IMG/VR virus record: IMGVR_UViG_3300031521_000165
Coordinates: 1-39,917 of that record
DNA length: 39,917 nt
Strand: one strand, 5' to 3'
From: a virus
Part shown: positions 1 through 7,726 of the stretch, one piece after another
Layout: every line of letters begins with the position of its first letter
How positions within the stretch are numbered: position 1 is the stretch's first letter
Notes under the pieces: generated by a model
Told to the model about the DNA's origin: nothing
Database searches by the model: none
Seen by the model: the letters and a program-made list of their open reading frames with translations, nothing else
Translations under genes and position numbers: made by a program

Positions 1-71
1 TTAACTAATATCTGAGCGATAGATAAATAGTTTTCTTCAAAATAGTCAGGTGAGTATTTGCGTACTTTCAT
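1..71 (-). CDS. terL: Terminase large subunit, 5' end (second copy)
   Basis: These bases encode the first 23 codons of the large terminase, with the ATG at 71..69. The full gene is read at 38143..39861. The fragment exists only because the contig ends overlap by 127 bases; on the closed circle it is the same gene, starting 5 bases after the small terminase stop. Confidence 0.9.
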   Translation of the reverse strand, partial: MKVRKYSPDYFEENYLSIAQILV

Positions 72-127
72 ATTATCTATTCTTTTACAACTGTAAAATC
101 TGCATCCTCAATACCAAGTTCTCTTGT
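1..127. repeat. Terminal direct repeat (contig overlap), left copy
   Basis: Bases 1..127 are identical to 39791..39917. The repeat runs through the 5' end of terL and the 3' end of terS without disturbing either frame. A length of 127 matches a common largest k-mer of short-read assemblers, so it most likely marks circular closure of the assembly rather than physical phage ends. Confidence 0.95.
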
Positions 128-700
128 TAGTTCACCTTTAAGCCTTTCCTTATCATTACTACTTATATCTCTAGCAGCAATTATATTCTTACCACGTTCA
201 TAAGCAATAAGAATACCTTTCTTCTTAATACCCATGCGTTCGAGTTCCATATCGGCCGAAACAATCTGAGGCTTGAACTTAATACGATCGGGGTTGATAG
301 CGTTAGCCGATGCCTTCAGTCTCCATGCCAATGCATCCTCATTATTCTTTCTTGCTTCAGTAAAGTTATGAGCTACTAATGCAACCTCCATTAATCTCAT
401 TGCAGTATCAGCATGAAACATATTCCATGCTTCGCTTGTGACTGAGCAATCAGCATTAAAGTAGTTGATAGCATCGTATATACGTGCCTTACATGTCGAG
501 ATAGATAGAATAGGATAAGACTTTTGAAGCACACGCGCGCACTCAGTAATAGAAGGGTTACGTCGCAATAGGTTGGATGCTTCATTCACTTGAAGAATAT
601 ACTCGGCCAGCGCGGGTGGTATACCTACCTTCTTTGCGTCGCGTACCTCAAGGAATCGCTCCACCACTTCCGTTGGTAGTCGTTGTAGATGTTGTATCAT
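77..700 (-). CDS. terS: Probable terminase small subunit
   Basis: A 207-residue protein whose stop lies 5 bases before the large terminase ATG on the closed circle. Small terminases sit directly upstream of large ones, bind the packaging site and load the motor. Residues 45-85 are helical and could form the DNA-binding HTH part; the C-terminal 60 residues are charged, as expected for contacts with the large subunit. The gene has its own late-type promoter about 26 bases upstream. The call rests mainly on position, size and general composition, since no diagnostic motif is visible. Confidence 0.7.
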   Translation of the reverse strand: MIQHLQRLPTEVVERFLEVRDAKKVGIPPALAEYILQVNEASNLLRRNPSITECARVLQKSYPILSISTCKARIYDAINYFNADCSVTSEAWNMFHADTAMRLMEVALVAHNFTEARKNNEDALAWRLKASANAINPDRIKFKPQIVSADMELERMGIKKKGILIAYERGKNIIAARDISSNDKERLKGELTRELGIEDADFTVVKE

Positions 701-725
701 AGTGGTTAATTGAACTTGTATACTT

Positions 726-761
726 CAAAATTACTCAACTATAAATAGGCGCTAAAGGACT
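726..761 (-). promoter_or_regulatory. Late promoter upstream of terS
   Basis: On the minus strand AGTCCTTTA (761..753) is followed by exactly 19 bases and TAATTTTG (733..726), a perfect match to the Bacteroidetes -7 box TAnnTTTG. The same extended upstream box at the same spacing occurs before three other structural blocks (25966, 31546, 38133). The terS ATG is at 700, leaving a short leader. Confidence 0.7.
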
Positions 762-991
762 ATTCCGATAGTTTATGAAGCAAAAAGGGTATGTTTTTGG
801 CATTTCACTGTAGTAAATGGTCGAATACCATTAAAGTATTGATACAAAGGGCTCAATCATATATCCCCTTTTTCGCACATTCTCGCATTACAAATCGAAA
901 TCTCAGCGGAACGAAAAGTACATACACACAGAATGCTTTATTTTGTTGCGTCAAAACATTAACAAAATGATAACCAAACTATTAAGCATAA
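762..991. other. Gene-free stretch upstream of terS
   Basis: No credible reading frame is seen on either strand between the terminator at 992..1026 and the terS promoter. There is a small dyad, AATGGT / ACCATT, at 816..832. Because it adjoins terS this is a reasonable place for a pac or cos site, but nothing in the sequence proves that. Confidence 0.4.
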
Positions 992-1026
992 AAAAAATAT
1001 CAGATGCCCCGAATCTGATATTTTTT
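992..1026 (-). terminator. Strong intrinsic terminator after structural block 1
   Basis: A perfect 14-bp stem (992..1005 with 1013..1026) encloses a 7-base loop and is flanked by A6 and T6 runs, so it could act in both directions. It lies 42 bases past the stop of the minus-strand frame ending at 1068 and separates the capsid/tail-tube block from the terminase block. Confidence 0.9.
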
Positions 1027-1067
1027 GAAGTGAAACCGTGTATTTCACCGAAAATTCTAAAAGCTAA

Positions 1068-1439
1068 TCATTGGAGAAGTTGCTTTAAAATATCGTGGCG
1101 AACTTTGGCATTTGACAGGTTGAGCTCCCAGTTTTCGCGCTCTTTGTCCGACTTGTATTTTTTAGTACGGAGTTGGCTTTCGATACGGCGAATGTTCTGG
1201 ATTATGTTTGTTACCTGATTTAGAAACTCGGTGGGGTTCTCAGCCTTTAAAGCTGCTAGTTCGGAGTATTGGTCGTTTGAAAATTTGCGGGCGGTGGCGA
1301 GGCTGTGAACGCATAGGAATGCGCAAGTATCGTTGTAGGATTGTAGCTCACGGTGGGCGGATTGGTTACGGATATCGAGCTGTACCATTTCCTTAGCGAG
1401 TTCGGGATGCTCGTCTATAGATGCATCAATCTCCTGCAT
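1068..1439 (-). CDS. Downstream frame of a putative -1 frameshift fusion (tail chaperone-like)
   Basis: The ATG-initiated frame gives 123 residues, mostly helical and charged. The same frame is open and protein-like for another 37 codons upstream, to base 1550. Residues such as DEFPQIAWSNN and IQTCILLYDERVN there look coded, yet that extension has no ATG, GTG or TTG. It overlaps the end of the 203-residue gene at an A9 run, so the natural product may be a fusion made by a -1 ribosomal slip: 193 residues of the upstream frame plus 160 from this one, 353 in all. Its place after the probable tail tube protein matches the lambda G/GT tail assembly chaperone pair. No direct homology was recognised. 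Confidence 0.7.
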   Translation of the reverse strand: MQEIDASIDEHPELAKEMVQLDIRNQSAHRELQSYNDTCAFLCVHSLATARKFSNDQYSELAALKAENPTEFLNQVTNIIQNIRRIESQLRTKKYKSDKERENWELNLSNAKVRHDILKQLLQ

Positions 1440-1516
1440 GCGATGATAGGTGTTAACCCTCTCGTCATACAGGAGAATGCATGTTTGAATATCTAGATCG
1501 GTATTATTCGACCAGG

Positions 1517-2128
1517 CTATTTGGGGGAATTCGTCGCTTTTTTGACGCTTTTTTTTTCATCTTCTACGACTGGAGCAACTTCTTTCGTTTCTTCAGTAGT
1601 AGGGACGTTGGTGACTTCGTCGACCTTAGTTTCATCAACCTTAGTATCATCAACTTTTGTTTCGTCAACTATAGTTTCATCAACCTTAGTTTCATCAACC
1701 TTAGTTTCATCAACTTTTGTTTCGTCAACATTAGTGTCGTCAACTTTTATTTCGTCAACTTTTGTTTCGTCAACCTTAGTTTCATCAACTTTTGTTTCGT
1801 CAACTTTAGTTTCATCAACATTAGTTTCATCAACATCAGTATCATCAACTTTGGTTTCGTCAATCTTAGTATCATCAACATTGGTTTCGTCAACAAATAT
1901 ACCCCGATTTTTCAACACATCTTCTGGATCTACTTTTGTAAGTAAATCGTACAGCATACGGCTGTGAAGCGCTGGCATGTTGTGTTCGTTTGCTTTCGCT
2001 AACTGCGACGAAAGTTTTGAACCGGGTAAAAACTCGTTGTAGAGTTTAATGTCTGTATAGAAATGATCTTTGTGTTGAAGCTGTTGTGCCAGTTCGCCAC
2101 GCTCGGATATTGTTAGTACTTTTTTCAT
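1517..2128 (-). CDS. Repeat-linker protein, upstream partner of the frameshift pair
   Basis: A 203-residue protein in three parts. Residues 1-78 form an ordinary, probably folded domain. Residues 79-173 are about 19 tandem copies of the pentapeptide V-D-E-T-K and close variants. A short lysine-rich tail ends in K-K-A-T-N-S-P-K. The repeat is acidic, has no hydrophobic core and must be an extended linker. At codons 191-194 (GAA AAA AAA AGC) the ribosome can slip back one base and continue to base 1068. The gene follows the probable tail tube gene and a hairpin. By position it is a candidate tail assembly chaperone; its function is otherwise unknown. Confidence 0.8.
   Translation of the reverse strand: MKKVLTISERGELAQQLQHKDHFYTDIKLYNEFLPGSKLSSQLAKANEHNMPALHSRMLYDLLTKVDPEDVLKNRGIFVDETNVDDTKIDETKVDDTDVDETNVDETKVDETKVDETKVDETKVDEIKVDDTNVDETKVDETKVDETKVDETIVDETKVDDTKVDETKVDEVTNVPTTEETKEVAPVVEDEKKSVKKATNSPK
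1550..1556 (-). promoter_or_regulatory. Candidate -1 ribosomal frameshift slippery heptamer
   Basis: On the minus strand the coding frame reads GAA AAA AAA AGC, giving the heptamer A-AAA-AAA inside a run of nine A (1557..1549). A slip of -1 moves the ribosome from the 203-residue frame into the open frame that ends at 1068. A second possible site, C-AAA-AAA-G, follows within 12 bases. Confidence 0.6.
1610..1894. repeat. 15-bp tandem repeat encoding VDETK units
   Basis: About 19 imperfect copies of a 15-base unit, read on the plus strand as variations of CAACTTTAGTTTCGT. The unit is a multiple of three, so gain or loss of copies changes linker length without breaking the frame. The two long plus-strand frames across this stretch are by-products of the repeat. 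Confidence 0.95.
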
Positions 2129-2148
2129 ACTTGTTTTTTTGAATTAAA

Positions 2149-2180
2149 AAAAGCGAAACGAGTAAACCCGCCTCGCTTTT
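2149..2180 (-). terminator. Hairpin after the probable tail tube gene
   Basis: AAAAGCGA (2149..2156) pairs with TCGCTTTT (2173..2180) around a 16-base loop. On the minus strand a T-run follows. It lies between the 267-residue gene and the frameshift pair and may weaken transcription so that the chaperone-like genes are made in smaller amounts. Confidence 0.65.
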
Positions 2181-2204
2181 ATGGTTGTTTTTACATTCAG
2201 TTTA

Positions 2205-3008
2205 TTATCTGCGATCTACCTCGAAGAATGCATAACCGGTATCTGTTTTCGTGATCTGGAAGAAAATTGAATTTCCTACAGATGCAGAGAATGAAAGGCC
2301 TGCTTTGAGAATAAACACCGCTGATGTTTCGATAAGTGTAGGATGAGCTACACCCGCTCCAATCAATTCCACGATACGGCCTACATCACCATCGGTAACG
2401 GCTGTAATATCGGTCAATGATTTGGCAGCTGCATTATCGGTCAAGGTGTATTGAACGCCTGTACCGAGCGCAAACGTAGTTCCTGCAGCTAATGCAACAG
2501 CAGTAGGAGCAGTACGAATGATAGGACCATCGTAAAACCAGAATGGTTCAGGGCAATCTCCACCTTCCAACGAAAGTTCGATTCCCGAAATGTTATTCAC
2601 ATCTCCAATTGATTTTAATTTGATAGTCAAACCGCTTGAGCATGGAGAACCTGCAATGAATTTTTGACCATCGGAACAACGCTCCCAAATCAAAATGACT
2701 TCACGACCTAAATTGTCGTAAACGTACTGCAGCGTTGATTTGCTTATTCCATCAAGAATAAGATCAACGGTTTGTTTTCCGTCGAATGGTGAAGCACCAG
2801 GAGCGGTTGAAGGTTTCACTGAGTTGACACGACAATCAATGTAACCATGCGTTTTACCGGCTAGCAATACATTGGTTGAAATGGTAGCATTGACAGCTTT
2901 AGGGAAGTTGTCAATATCAACATCAGTCAACAATGCCGGGTAAACACGGAACTTAATCGAAGTGCTTTTTTCGGCAGTATTATTATTTTTCAGAACATCT
3001 AATAACAT
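2205..3008 (-). CDS. Probable major tail (tube) protein with C-terminal decoration domain
   Basis: A 267-residue protein. Residues 1-160 are beta-rich and include a region around FDGKQTVDLILDG and SGIELSLEGG that resembles tail tube proteins of Bacteroides siphoviruses. Residues 166-267 form a separate domain clearly related to the last 114 residues of the capsid protein: both have an A/T/L-rich entry strand, a G-x-x-I strand, and end in a T-G-x-x-F-x-E-x-x-R motif. It lies just downstream of the capsid gene, with a hairpin between them. Alternatively it could be a head decoration protein; a virion role is fairly safe, the tube assignment less so. Confidence 0.65.
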   Translation of the reverse strand: MLLDVLKNNNTAEKSTSIKFRVYPALLTDVDIDNFPKAVNATISTNVLLAGKTHGYIDCRVNSVKPSTAPGASPFDGKQTVDLILDGISKSTLQYVYDNLGREVILIWERCSDGQKFIAGSPCSSGLTIKLKSIGDVNNISGIELSLEGGDCPEPFWFYDGPIIRTAPTAVALAAGTTFALGTGVQYTLTDNAAAKSLTDITAVTDGDVGRIVELIGAGVAHPTLIETSAVFILKAGLSFSASVGNSIFFQITKTDTGYAFFEVDRR

Positions 3009-3038
3009 ATTATTTAATTTTTTTAAGGTGAATAAATA

Positions 3039-3060
3039 TCAGGTGGCCGAAACCACCTGA
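3039..3060 (-). terminator. Short hairpin between capsid and tail tube genes
   Basis: TCAGGTGG (3039..3046) and CCACCTGA (3053..3060) form a perfect 8-bp stem with a 6-base loop. Only a weak T-rich tract follows on the minus strand, so it is more likely an attenuator or mRNA-stabilising hairpin than a full terminator. Confidence 0.6.
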
Positions 3061-3076
3061 ATTATTATGTTATTGA

Positions 3077-5059
3077 TCACGCTGTAACTTTGCGTTCAAG
3101 TTCAAGGAACTTACCGGTTTTGCGGGTAAGAGTAACAGTTTCTCCTTCGATTTCTTCTGTATAGTCCTCCAATTCTGCATATACTTTGATATAATCGCCT
3201 GCAGCAGCCGGATCGAAATCAGCAGTAATTTTGCTGAATGCACCTATTTTTTTCAACAGGGTAGTAGCAAACGCATCGGTAGCAACCAATTTGTACACTT
3301 TGCTTTCGTCCACTCCATTCACTGTAGTAACGCCATTGGCATCACCACCGGTGATTTCGAATAAGCTGTTAGCAGCAAATGAAACAGTTGCACCAAGTGC
3401 CAAGGTTGTAGCTGGATTGTTCGTAAACAACCACTGCATTTTGCGCTCTGAAGCTACCAATTCGGCAAGCGTTTTGTATTTTACTCCAGCTGCACCTACG
3501 CGACCACCTTCTTTCCAACGTGAGTTGGCCAAAATACTTTCGAACTCGTTTGTAAATACGAATGCAAGCATTTCGCCCGGCTTATCTTCGTCGTTACCAA
3601 CGTTACCCGGTGTAGTTACCCACATCTTGTAATTATTGTTCGACATGTTTGGAACCCAAACAATTTTATCGGGGTGCATATCAGGCAATTGAGCTGCGTT
3701 TACAAGCGCACCTGTATATTGACCGTATTCAGCAGCCCATAATTTAATGTACCAAGGTTTGTGCTTCAAATTTGCATAAATCTGAAGTCCTGCAGTAGAT
3801 GGAACAATGGCAGTTATGCGATTGAATAAATCAGTAGCATAATCCAACATTGAAGAATTTGTGTACACTTTCAAATCAGAGAAAGGAAGTACTTTCAATT
3901 CTTCTTCCACGCGTTCGATAGCGCGAATAACACCATCAGCACCCAAAAGGAATGGGTTTGAAGCAACATTTTGTTGAGGAACACGTACACCTTCTACACG
4001 ACGCAAGTTTTGTTCGTTGATCAAACCTGTGCTAAAGTAAATTAGCAACCATTCGATAAATGTCCATTTTACAATGGCAGAACCTTCGTTTTTATTTACA
4101 TAACCGATGTACTGTTTTTCAAGATCGATCATATCGGTAAACTCGAATTTGAACATTACATCGTCTACTTTGTAGATTTCAGCAGCAAATTTGGCGTTTC
4201 CTTTAAAGTGACGGCCTTTGCGATATCCTTGTGAAAGTTCACCAAACGAAACTGTTGGAGCAATTTCTTTGTTTTGAACGTTTGAAGTTACCGGGAAAAT
4301 ATCCGAAACGGTAGGAATAGTGCGCAAATAAGCAATGATCAAATCGTTACGACGAACTACATATTCACCGCCCAATCCTGCAACTGTATCGGATAGGCTT
4401 GAATAATCAACGCTACCGTTACCAGAAATCATTTGTTGATAATCTAACGAATGAATTTGATTCGTACTACGCAATTCGCGGAAACGTTCGGTAAAGCTTT
4501 TAGCAAACGTACCTAAGTCAGCTTTCAGAATTCTTTCATCAGCTTCGGTAAGGTTTTCATTCACTGCACCCGAAATCATCAATTGGTTGTACCATTTTGA
4601 TTTTGCGAATACATCAGCTTCAATACCAAACAAGTGAGTAGCACTGTGTGGAGTATGTCCCAATACAGTTGCTAACATACGAGCGCCATTTTCTTTCATG
4701 TTCACTTTTTTTGGTTCAAATTCTTCAGGTTCACCAGAAAGAATTGCGATTTTCTTTTTTTGATCTTTACCGTTTTCGATAAGATTTTCGATCACTTCTT
4801 TTTTGCCTTTCGGAAGTTGTTCCGGTTTTTTGTCCATCAGGAGTGCGATTTCTGAAAGCTGATCAGCTGATAACAGATTTTCTTCCAGTTCTGCAGGTTC
4901 GTCCAACGCTTTGTCGGCTTCAAATGAGATGTTATGAGTTTCCTCATACTTAGCGAAAATGAGCTTTTGCTCGTCTGCAGTCAAAGTTCCTGCCTTAACC
5001 TGTTCAGAGTAACCAAGAGCTACAATCAACGCCATAAAACGTTTTTGCCACTTTTTCAT
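3077..5059 (-). CDS. Major capsid protein (with scaffold-like N-terminus)
   Basis: A 660-residue protein directly after the protease gene (7-base gap). Residues 1-120 are charged and helical (many K and E) and look like a cleavable scaffold or delta domain. About residues 120-545 carry the shell-forming part, with long stretches typical of HK97-type capsids of Bacteroides phages (for example GEYVVRRNDLIIAYLR and a W-rich region near LKHKPWYIKLWAAEYG). Residues 547-660 form an extra beta domain homologous to that at the end of the 267-residue tail protein. Size, position after a protease, and the absence of any other candidate support the call. Confidence 0.85.
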   Translation of the reverse strand: MKKWQKRFMALIVALGYSEQVKAGTLTADEQKLIFAKYEETHNISFEADKALDEPAELEENLLSADQLSEIALLMDKKPEQLPKGKKEVIENLIENGKDQKKKIAILSGEPEEFEPKKVNMKENGARMLATVLGHTPHSATHLFGIEADVFAKSKWYNQLMISGAVNENLTEADERILKADLGTFAKSFTERFRELRSTNQIHSLDYQQMISGNGSVDYSSLSDTVAGLGGEYVVRRNDLIIAYLRTIPTVSDIFPVTSNVQNKEIAPTVSFGELSQGYRKGRHFKGNAKFAAEIYKVDDVMFKFEFTDMIDLEKQYIGYVNKNEGSAIVKWTFIEWLLIYFSTGLINEQNLRRVEGVRVPQQNVASNPFLLGADGVIRAIERVEEELKVLPFSDLKVYTNSSMLDYATDLFNRITAIVPSTAGLQIYANLKHKPWYIKLWAAEYGQYTGALVNAAQLPDMHPDKIVWVPNMSNNNYKMWVTTPGNVGNDEDKPGEMLAFVFTNEFESILANSRWKEGGRVGAAGVKYKTLAELVASERKMQWLFTNNPATTLALGATVSFAANSLFEITGGDANGVTTVNGVDESKVYKLVATDAFATTLLKKIGAFSKITADFDPAAAGDYIKVYAELEDYTEEIEGETVTLTRKTGKFLELERKVTA

Positions 5060-5065
5060 ACTTTT

Positions 5066-5983
5066 TTAAAATTTTAATTGTGAGTAAATTTGTTTGTTTG
5101 TGTTTGCTATGGTTTGAACTTCGGCAATTGCTTGGTCTAGGTTCATAAGTCCGTCTATAGCCTTGTGAGTAATTGCATCGTAGGCGTAAAATTCGCGCCC
5201 TTCCAAAATACCTTCTACCGATTGATCAATTTTTGGTCGACCTTCTTTGATTATATTTTGAAAATGGATTGCAAATGGTGTGAGCGATTCTTCGATCATT
5301 GGTTTCTGATCGCCTTCCAATGCTTTACGATAGGTAAGATTCTTGAAACTCGATTCGGGTGGATACACGGATATAATTTTTATACCCACGTTTTCGAGCA
5401 TCTTTGTTTGATCGATAAGTTGCGCGAATGTGCCAACAGAACCCCACTTGCACATGCGATTGGTTGCAAATGTTTTATCGCAAAACGATGCAACGTATGC
5501 CCCACCCGATTCGCACATACCGTCGATAAGTCCGATTGATGGTTTTGTACGGTTACGCATTGCATCTTCGAGTTGGTAAATGGAGTCGGTTGTTCCGCCT
5601 GGTGTGTTGAAAAGTAAAACGGTACCTGCAATATTGGTAGCCTTATCGGCTTCGCGTATCAGGTTGGCGATAGAGTCCATACCGATAACGTAACGATATT
5701 CGTCCCAATCGATACCCGAATATTTCATCATCATACCGATAATGGGTAGAATAACTACCGATCCATCTTCGTAACCGGCAAATGGTCCGTTATCATCGCC
5801 ACCGTCCATACAATCAGAACAGATCATATTTGGGTGCAGCTTTACAATAGTAGGTTTTACACTTTTATCGCCAGCGTACCGGGAAGAAGAAATAAGTCGG
5901 GAAACAAGAAGTTCAACTTCATTTATACCCGATTCGGATAAAAGAAGTGGTGATGAGGTAAGTTCGGTGAGTAGGTTTCGCAT
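5066..5983 (-). CDS. S49/SppA-like serine protease, likely prohead protease
   Basis: A 305-residue protein with the ClpP/SppA crotonase-like fold: the glycine-rich turn FNTPGG (125-130), the nucleophile motif C-E-S-G-G-A (Ser159), then WGSVGTFAQ (180-188). Lys214 in SSFKNL is placed like the catalytic lysine of SppA. There is no signal peptide or transmembrane segment, so it acts in the cytoplasm or inside the prohead. Phage S49 proteases next to a capsid gene remove scaffold or N-terminal capsid segments; here the substrate is probably the charged N-terminus of the capsid protein. Residues 55-65 hold a C-x-x-C and a D/G-rich loop of unknown role. Confidence 0.88.
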   Translation of the reverse strand: MRNLLTELTSSPLLLSESGINEVELLVSRLISSSRYAGDKSVKPTIVKLHPNMICSDCMDGGDDNGPFAGYEDGSVVILPIIGMMMKYSGIDWDEYRYVIGMDSIANLIREADKATNIAGTVLLFNTPGGTTDSIYQLEDAMRNRTKPSIGLIDGMCESGGAYVASFCDKTFATNRMCKWGSVGTFAQLIDQTKMLENVGIKIISVYPPESSFKNLTYRKALEGDQKPMIEESLTPFAIHFQNIIKEGRPKIDQSVEGILEGREFYAYDAITHKAIDGLMNLDQAIAEVQTIANTNKQIYSQLKF

Positions 5984-6041
5984 TGCACTATAAATTTATA
6001 ATGCAATGTTAGCCATAAAATAATATGTCGGAAATGACAAA

Positions 6042-6410
6042 TTATAAAGGAGAAAGGCGCGTGAAAGTGATGGTGGAGCGAATTTTATTATCGGAATATG
6101 TTTTTACGGCCGGATATTCGGTGGATCCAACGGTTACTATTTCGTCATCAATAGTAAGCCGGATGATATAATATCGTTTCGAATTAAGAAGCGAAGAGGA
6201 TTCTTCCACGTCGGCCGGAAGGCTTACCACTTGTTTAAGAATTGTACCCGCATCGGTGTTTTCGGGGTCGGTGTTGAACGCTATCTTATTTTTAGCCGAA
6301 ATACGTGTCCAAACTACATCGGGTCGGGTGATTATTTCACCGTCGATATCCGATAAAACATCTGATAGATGAATGTAGTCTAAGAAGCTACAAATGTTAT
6401 ACTTTTTCAT
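6042..6410 (-). CDS. Hypothetical protein upstream of the protease
   Basis: A 122-residue protein when started at the ATG at 6410. A start 27 bases upstream is possible, but a -7-like box (TACATTTG, 6442..6435) overlaps that start and would put the transcript start downstream of it. The A-rich stretch just before the 6410 ATG also resembles other starts here. The product is mixed alpha/beta without membrane segments. Its position at the front of the protease/capsid genes suggests a head-assembly role, but I do not recognise the family. Confidence 0.65.
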   Translation of the reverse strand: MKKYNICSFLDYIHLSDVLSDIDGEIITRPDVVWTRISAKNKIAFNTDPENTDAGTILKQVVSLPADVEESSSLLNSKRYYIIRLTIDDEIVTVGSTEYPAVKTYSDNKIRSTITFTRLSPL

Positions 6411-6495
6411 GGTTTTTCTATTAACTTTAACGGACAAATGTATTAAATTTTTAATCTAAAACGCTGATTTTTAGGACAAATCAATTAAATATTTT

Positions 6496-7026
6496 TTATT
6501 CTCTGACTTTCAATTGTTTACGATTGCGATTTATCTCAAAGCGCATATTTTCACATATTTTCACACGATTGCGGTAATCAAACTTCGCAATCATGTCGAA
6601 AGTGAAGAAATATTTGTCCTGATTTAGCTCCCTCAAAACGGCGTCGATGATCTTATCGCGACCATAGTTTTTTTCGTACCCGATCACAAAAAATTCACGC
6701 ATCGTAATTTCGTAATAAAAGGCGATGGCCTGTTGCAATTGTTCCTGTTTCCATTTCGGAATATGGATATTGCTATATCGTACTTTGTAGTGCGACGTGG
6801 CCGTCACCGGTAGGGAAACCGAAACCGGATTTTTGTGCTGTATGTTCACAGGTCGATCTGAAATGATCCACATCGAATTGATGAGTTTACCAACCGGGTG
6901 ATCGAGATTGATAACTACATTTCCGTGTTCGTCCATTCCAAACAAATACTTGATGAAAAGTACATATTTTTCTTTTAATTCGAAAACCAATATCGGGCGA
7001 AAGGTGTCGGTAGTATTCATACGCAT
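6496..7026 (-). CDS. Hypothetical protein, first gene of structural block 1
   Basis: A 176-residue, mostly basic protein with no membrane segment. Residues 26-46 include a D-E-H-G-N-V-V turn and H-P-V-G-K; the C-terminal half is rich in R, K and aromatic residues. It is the first gene after the large regulatory gap and has a good promoter 62 bases upstream. A second ATG two codons later could also be used. Function not recognised. Confidence 0.7.
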   Translation of the reverse strand: MRMNTTDTFRPILVFELKEKYVLFIKYLFGMDEHGNVVINLDHPVGKLINSMWIISDRPVNIQHKNPVSVSLPVTATSHYKVRYSNIHIPKWKQEQLQQAIAFYYEITMREFFVIGYEKNYGRDKIIDAVLRELNQDKYFFTFDMIAKFDYRNRVKICENMRFEINRNRKQLKVRE

Positions 7027-7087
7027 AAAATTTTGAGGAGTTAGTTAATGTAGTAGTATTGGTCAGTAAAAAATAGCTTTTTAAAGG

Positions 7088-7119
7088 TAAAGATAATATT
7101 TAATTCGCTAATTATCAAA
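7088..7119 (-). promoter_or_regulatory. Bacteroidetes-type promoter for structural block 1
   Basis: On the minus strand TTTG (7119..7116), 20 bases, then TATCTTTA (7095..7088), one mismatch from TAnnTTTG. The first gene starts at 7026, leaving a leader of about 55 bases. Unlike the other structural blocks it lacks the GTCC extension of the -33 box. Confidence 0.6.
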
Positions 7120-7229
7120 CTTTTAAACATATTTTTTTGCACAAAATTGCATTTTTTTGGTGTTTTTTGTTGATAAAAATCCGAATTTTCGGCCGTTTTT
7201 TTTATTCGTTTTTTTTCATTGATGTAAAA

Positions 7230-7423
7230 GTTTACCTACCACATACCACAAGCATATAACATGCTGTAGTACAATGTGTTTTGTGTGGTAGGTTATGTGG
7301 TAGGCTGTATGCGTGGTAGGTTGTAGTTTGTAGTGGTAAGTATGCATTTTTATGCGTAGATACCACATTTTTAGTACTGATTATCTGTTAGTTAAGTACT
7401 GTTGTGGTATGTGGTAGGTAAAC
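7230..7423. other. Iteron-like repeat cluster, candidate replication origin
   Basis: A 22-bp perfect inverted repeat (7230..7251 and 7402..7423) frames about 150 bases holding further copies of GTGGTAGG at 7285, 7297 and 7313, plus 7411 in the right arm and the reverse complement at 7235. A second imperfect dyad, GTGGTA / TACCAC, spans about 7333..7366. T-rich tracts (7130..7220) and an AT-rich run (7440..7500) flank the cluster. Such iterons with AT-rich flanks are typical of initiator-binding origins; a regulator-binding array is the alternative. Confidence 0.5.
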
Positions 7424-7483
7424 TAAGCTATAAATATGTTCGTGTTAGAGTAAAATTTATATAATTAAAAATATAATTTTTTA

Positions 7484-7726
7484 TTAATATATATAATATG
7501 TATAGGAGTTCGGTGCTGAACAGTCAGTAAAGTGAAAACAGAACCTGTATTGATGATGTGCTGTGAGTGGGGTGCAATACAGGTCCTGTGTGGGGAGTTG
7601 GTTGGGGTATTTTCGTTTGAAAATAGTTTGCAAATAATCGGGTAATGCTATATGTGTCTTGTACTTATTTCGTATGTTTGTAGTATATTCTACGAGAACA
7701 AGTCTTTTGGTTGCGCAAAGTTCCAT
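7484..7726 (-). CDS. Doubtful small reading frame after the adenine methylase
   Basis: Starting at the ATG at 7726 this frame would encode 80 residues, including a plausible stretch (HIALPDYLQTIFKRKY) after the methylase stop. It overlaps the methylase by 37 bases and its 3' half spans a 10-bp inverted repeat (7543..7584), which may mean the area is not coding. Function unknown. Confidence 0.3.
   Translation of the reverse strand: MELCATKRLVLVEYTTNIRNKYKTHIALPDYLQTIFKRKYPNQLPTQDLYCTPLTAHHQYRFCFHFTDCSAPNSYTYYIY
7543..7584. repeat. Inverted repeat downstream of the adenine methylase
   Basis: ACCTGTATTG (7543..7552) and CAATACAGGT (7575..7584) are perfect complements separated by 22 bases. No T-run follows, so it is not an obvious terminator; it may be a protein-binding site or RNA structure at the end of the early operon. 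Confidence 0.6.

Noticed and set aside
1-127. Physical direct terminal repeats like those of T7-type phages
   Set aside because: The repeat is only 127 bases, equals a common assembler k-mer and lies inside the terminase genes, so assembly closure is the simpler explanation.
943-1218. Plus-strand frame of 91 residues
   Set aside because: It includes both arms of the terminator at 992..1026 and lies opposite the minus-strand gene ending at 1068.
1481-1967. Two long plus-strand frames across the VDETK repeats
   Set aside because: They are created by the 15-bp repeat, encode only repeated F/V/N/S strings, and lie opposite a gene with a normal N-terminal domain.
6435-6478. Fifth copy of the late promoter motif (TTTAGGACA on the plus strand at 6470..6478)
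   Set aside because: Two mismatches in the upstream box and no -7 box at 19 bases; the nearest one (6442..6435) is 27 bases away.
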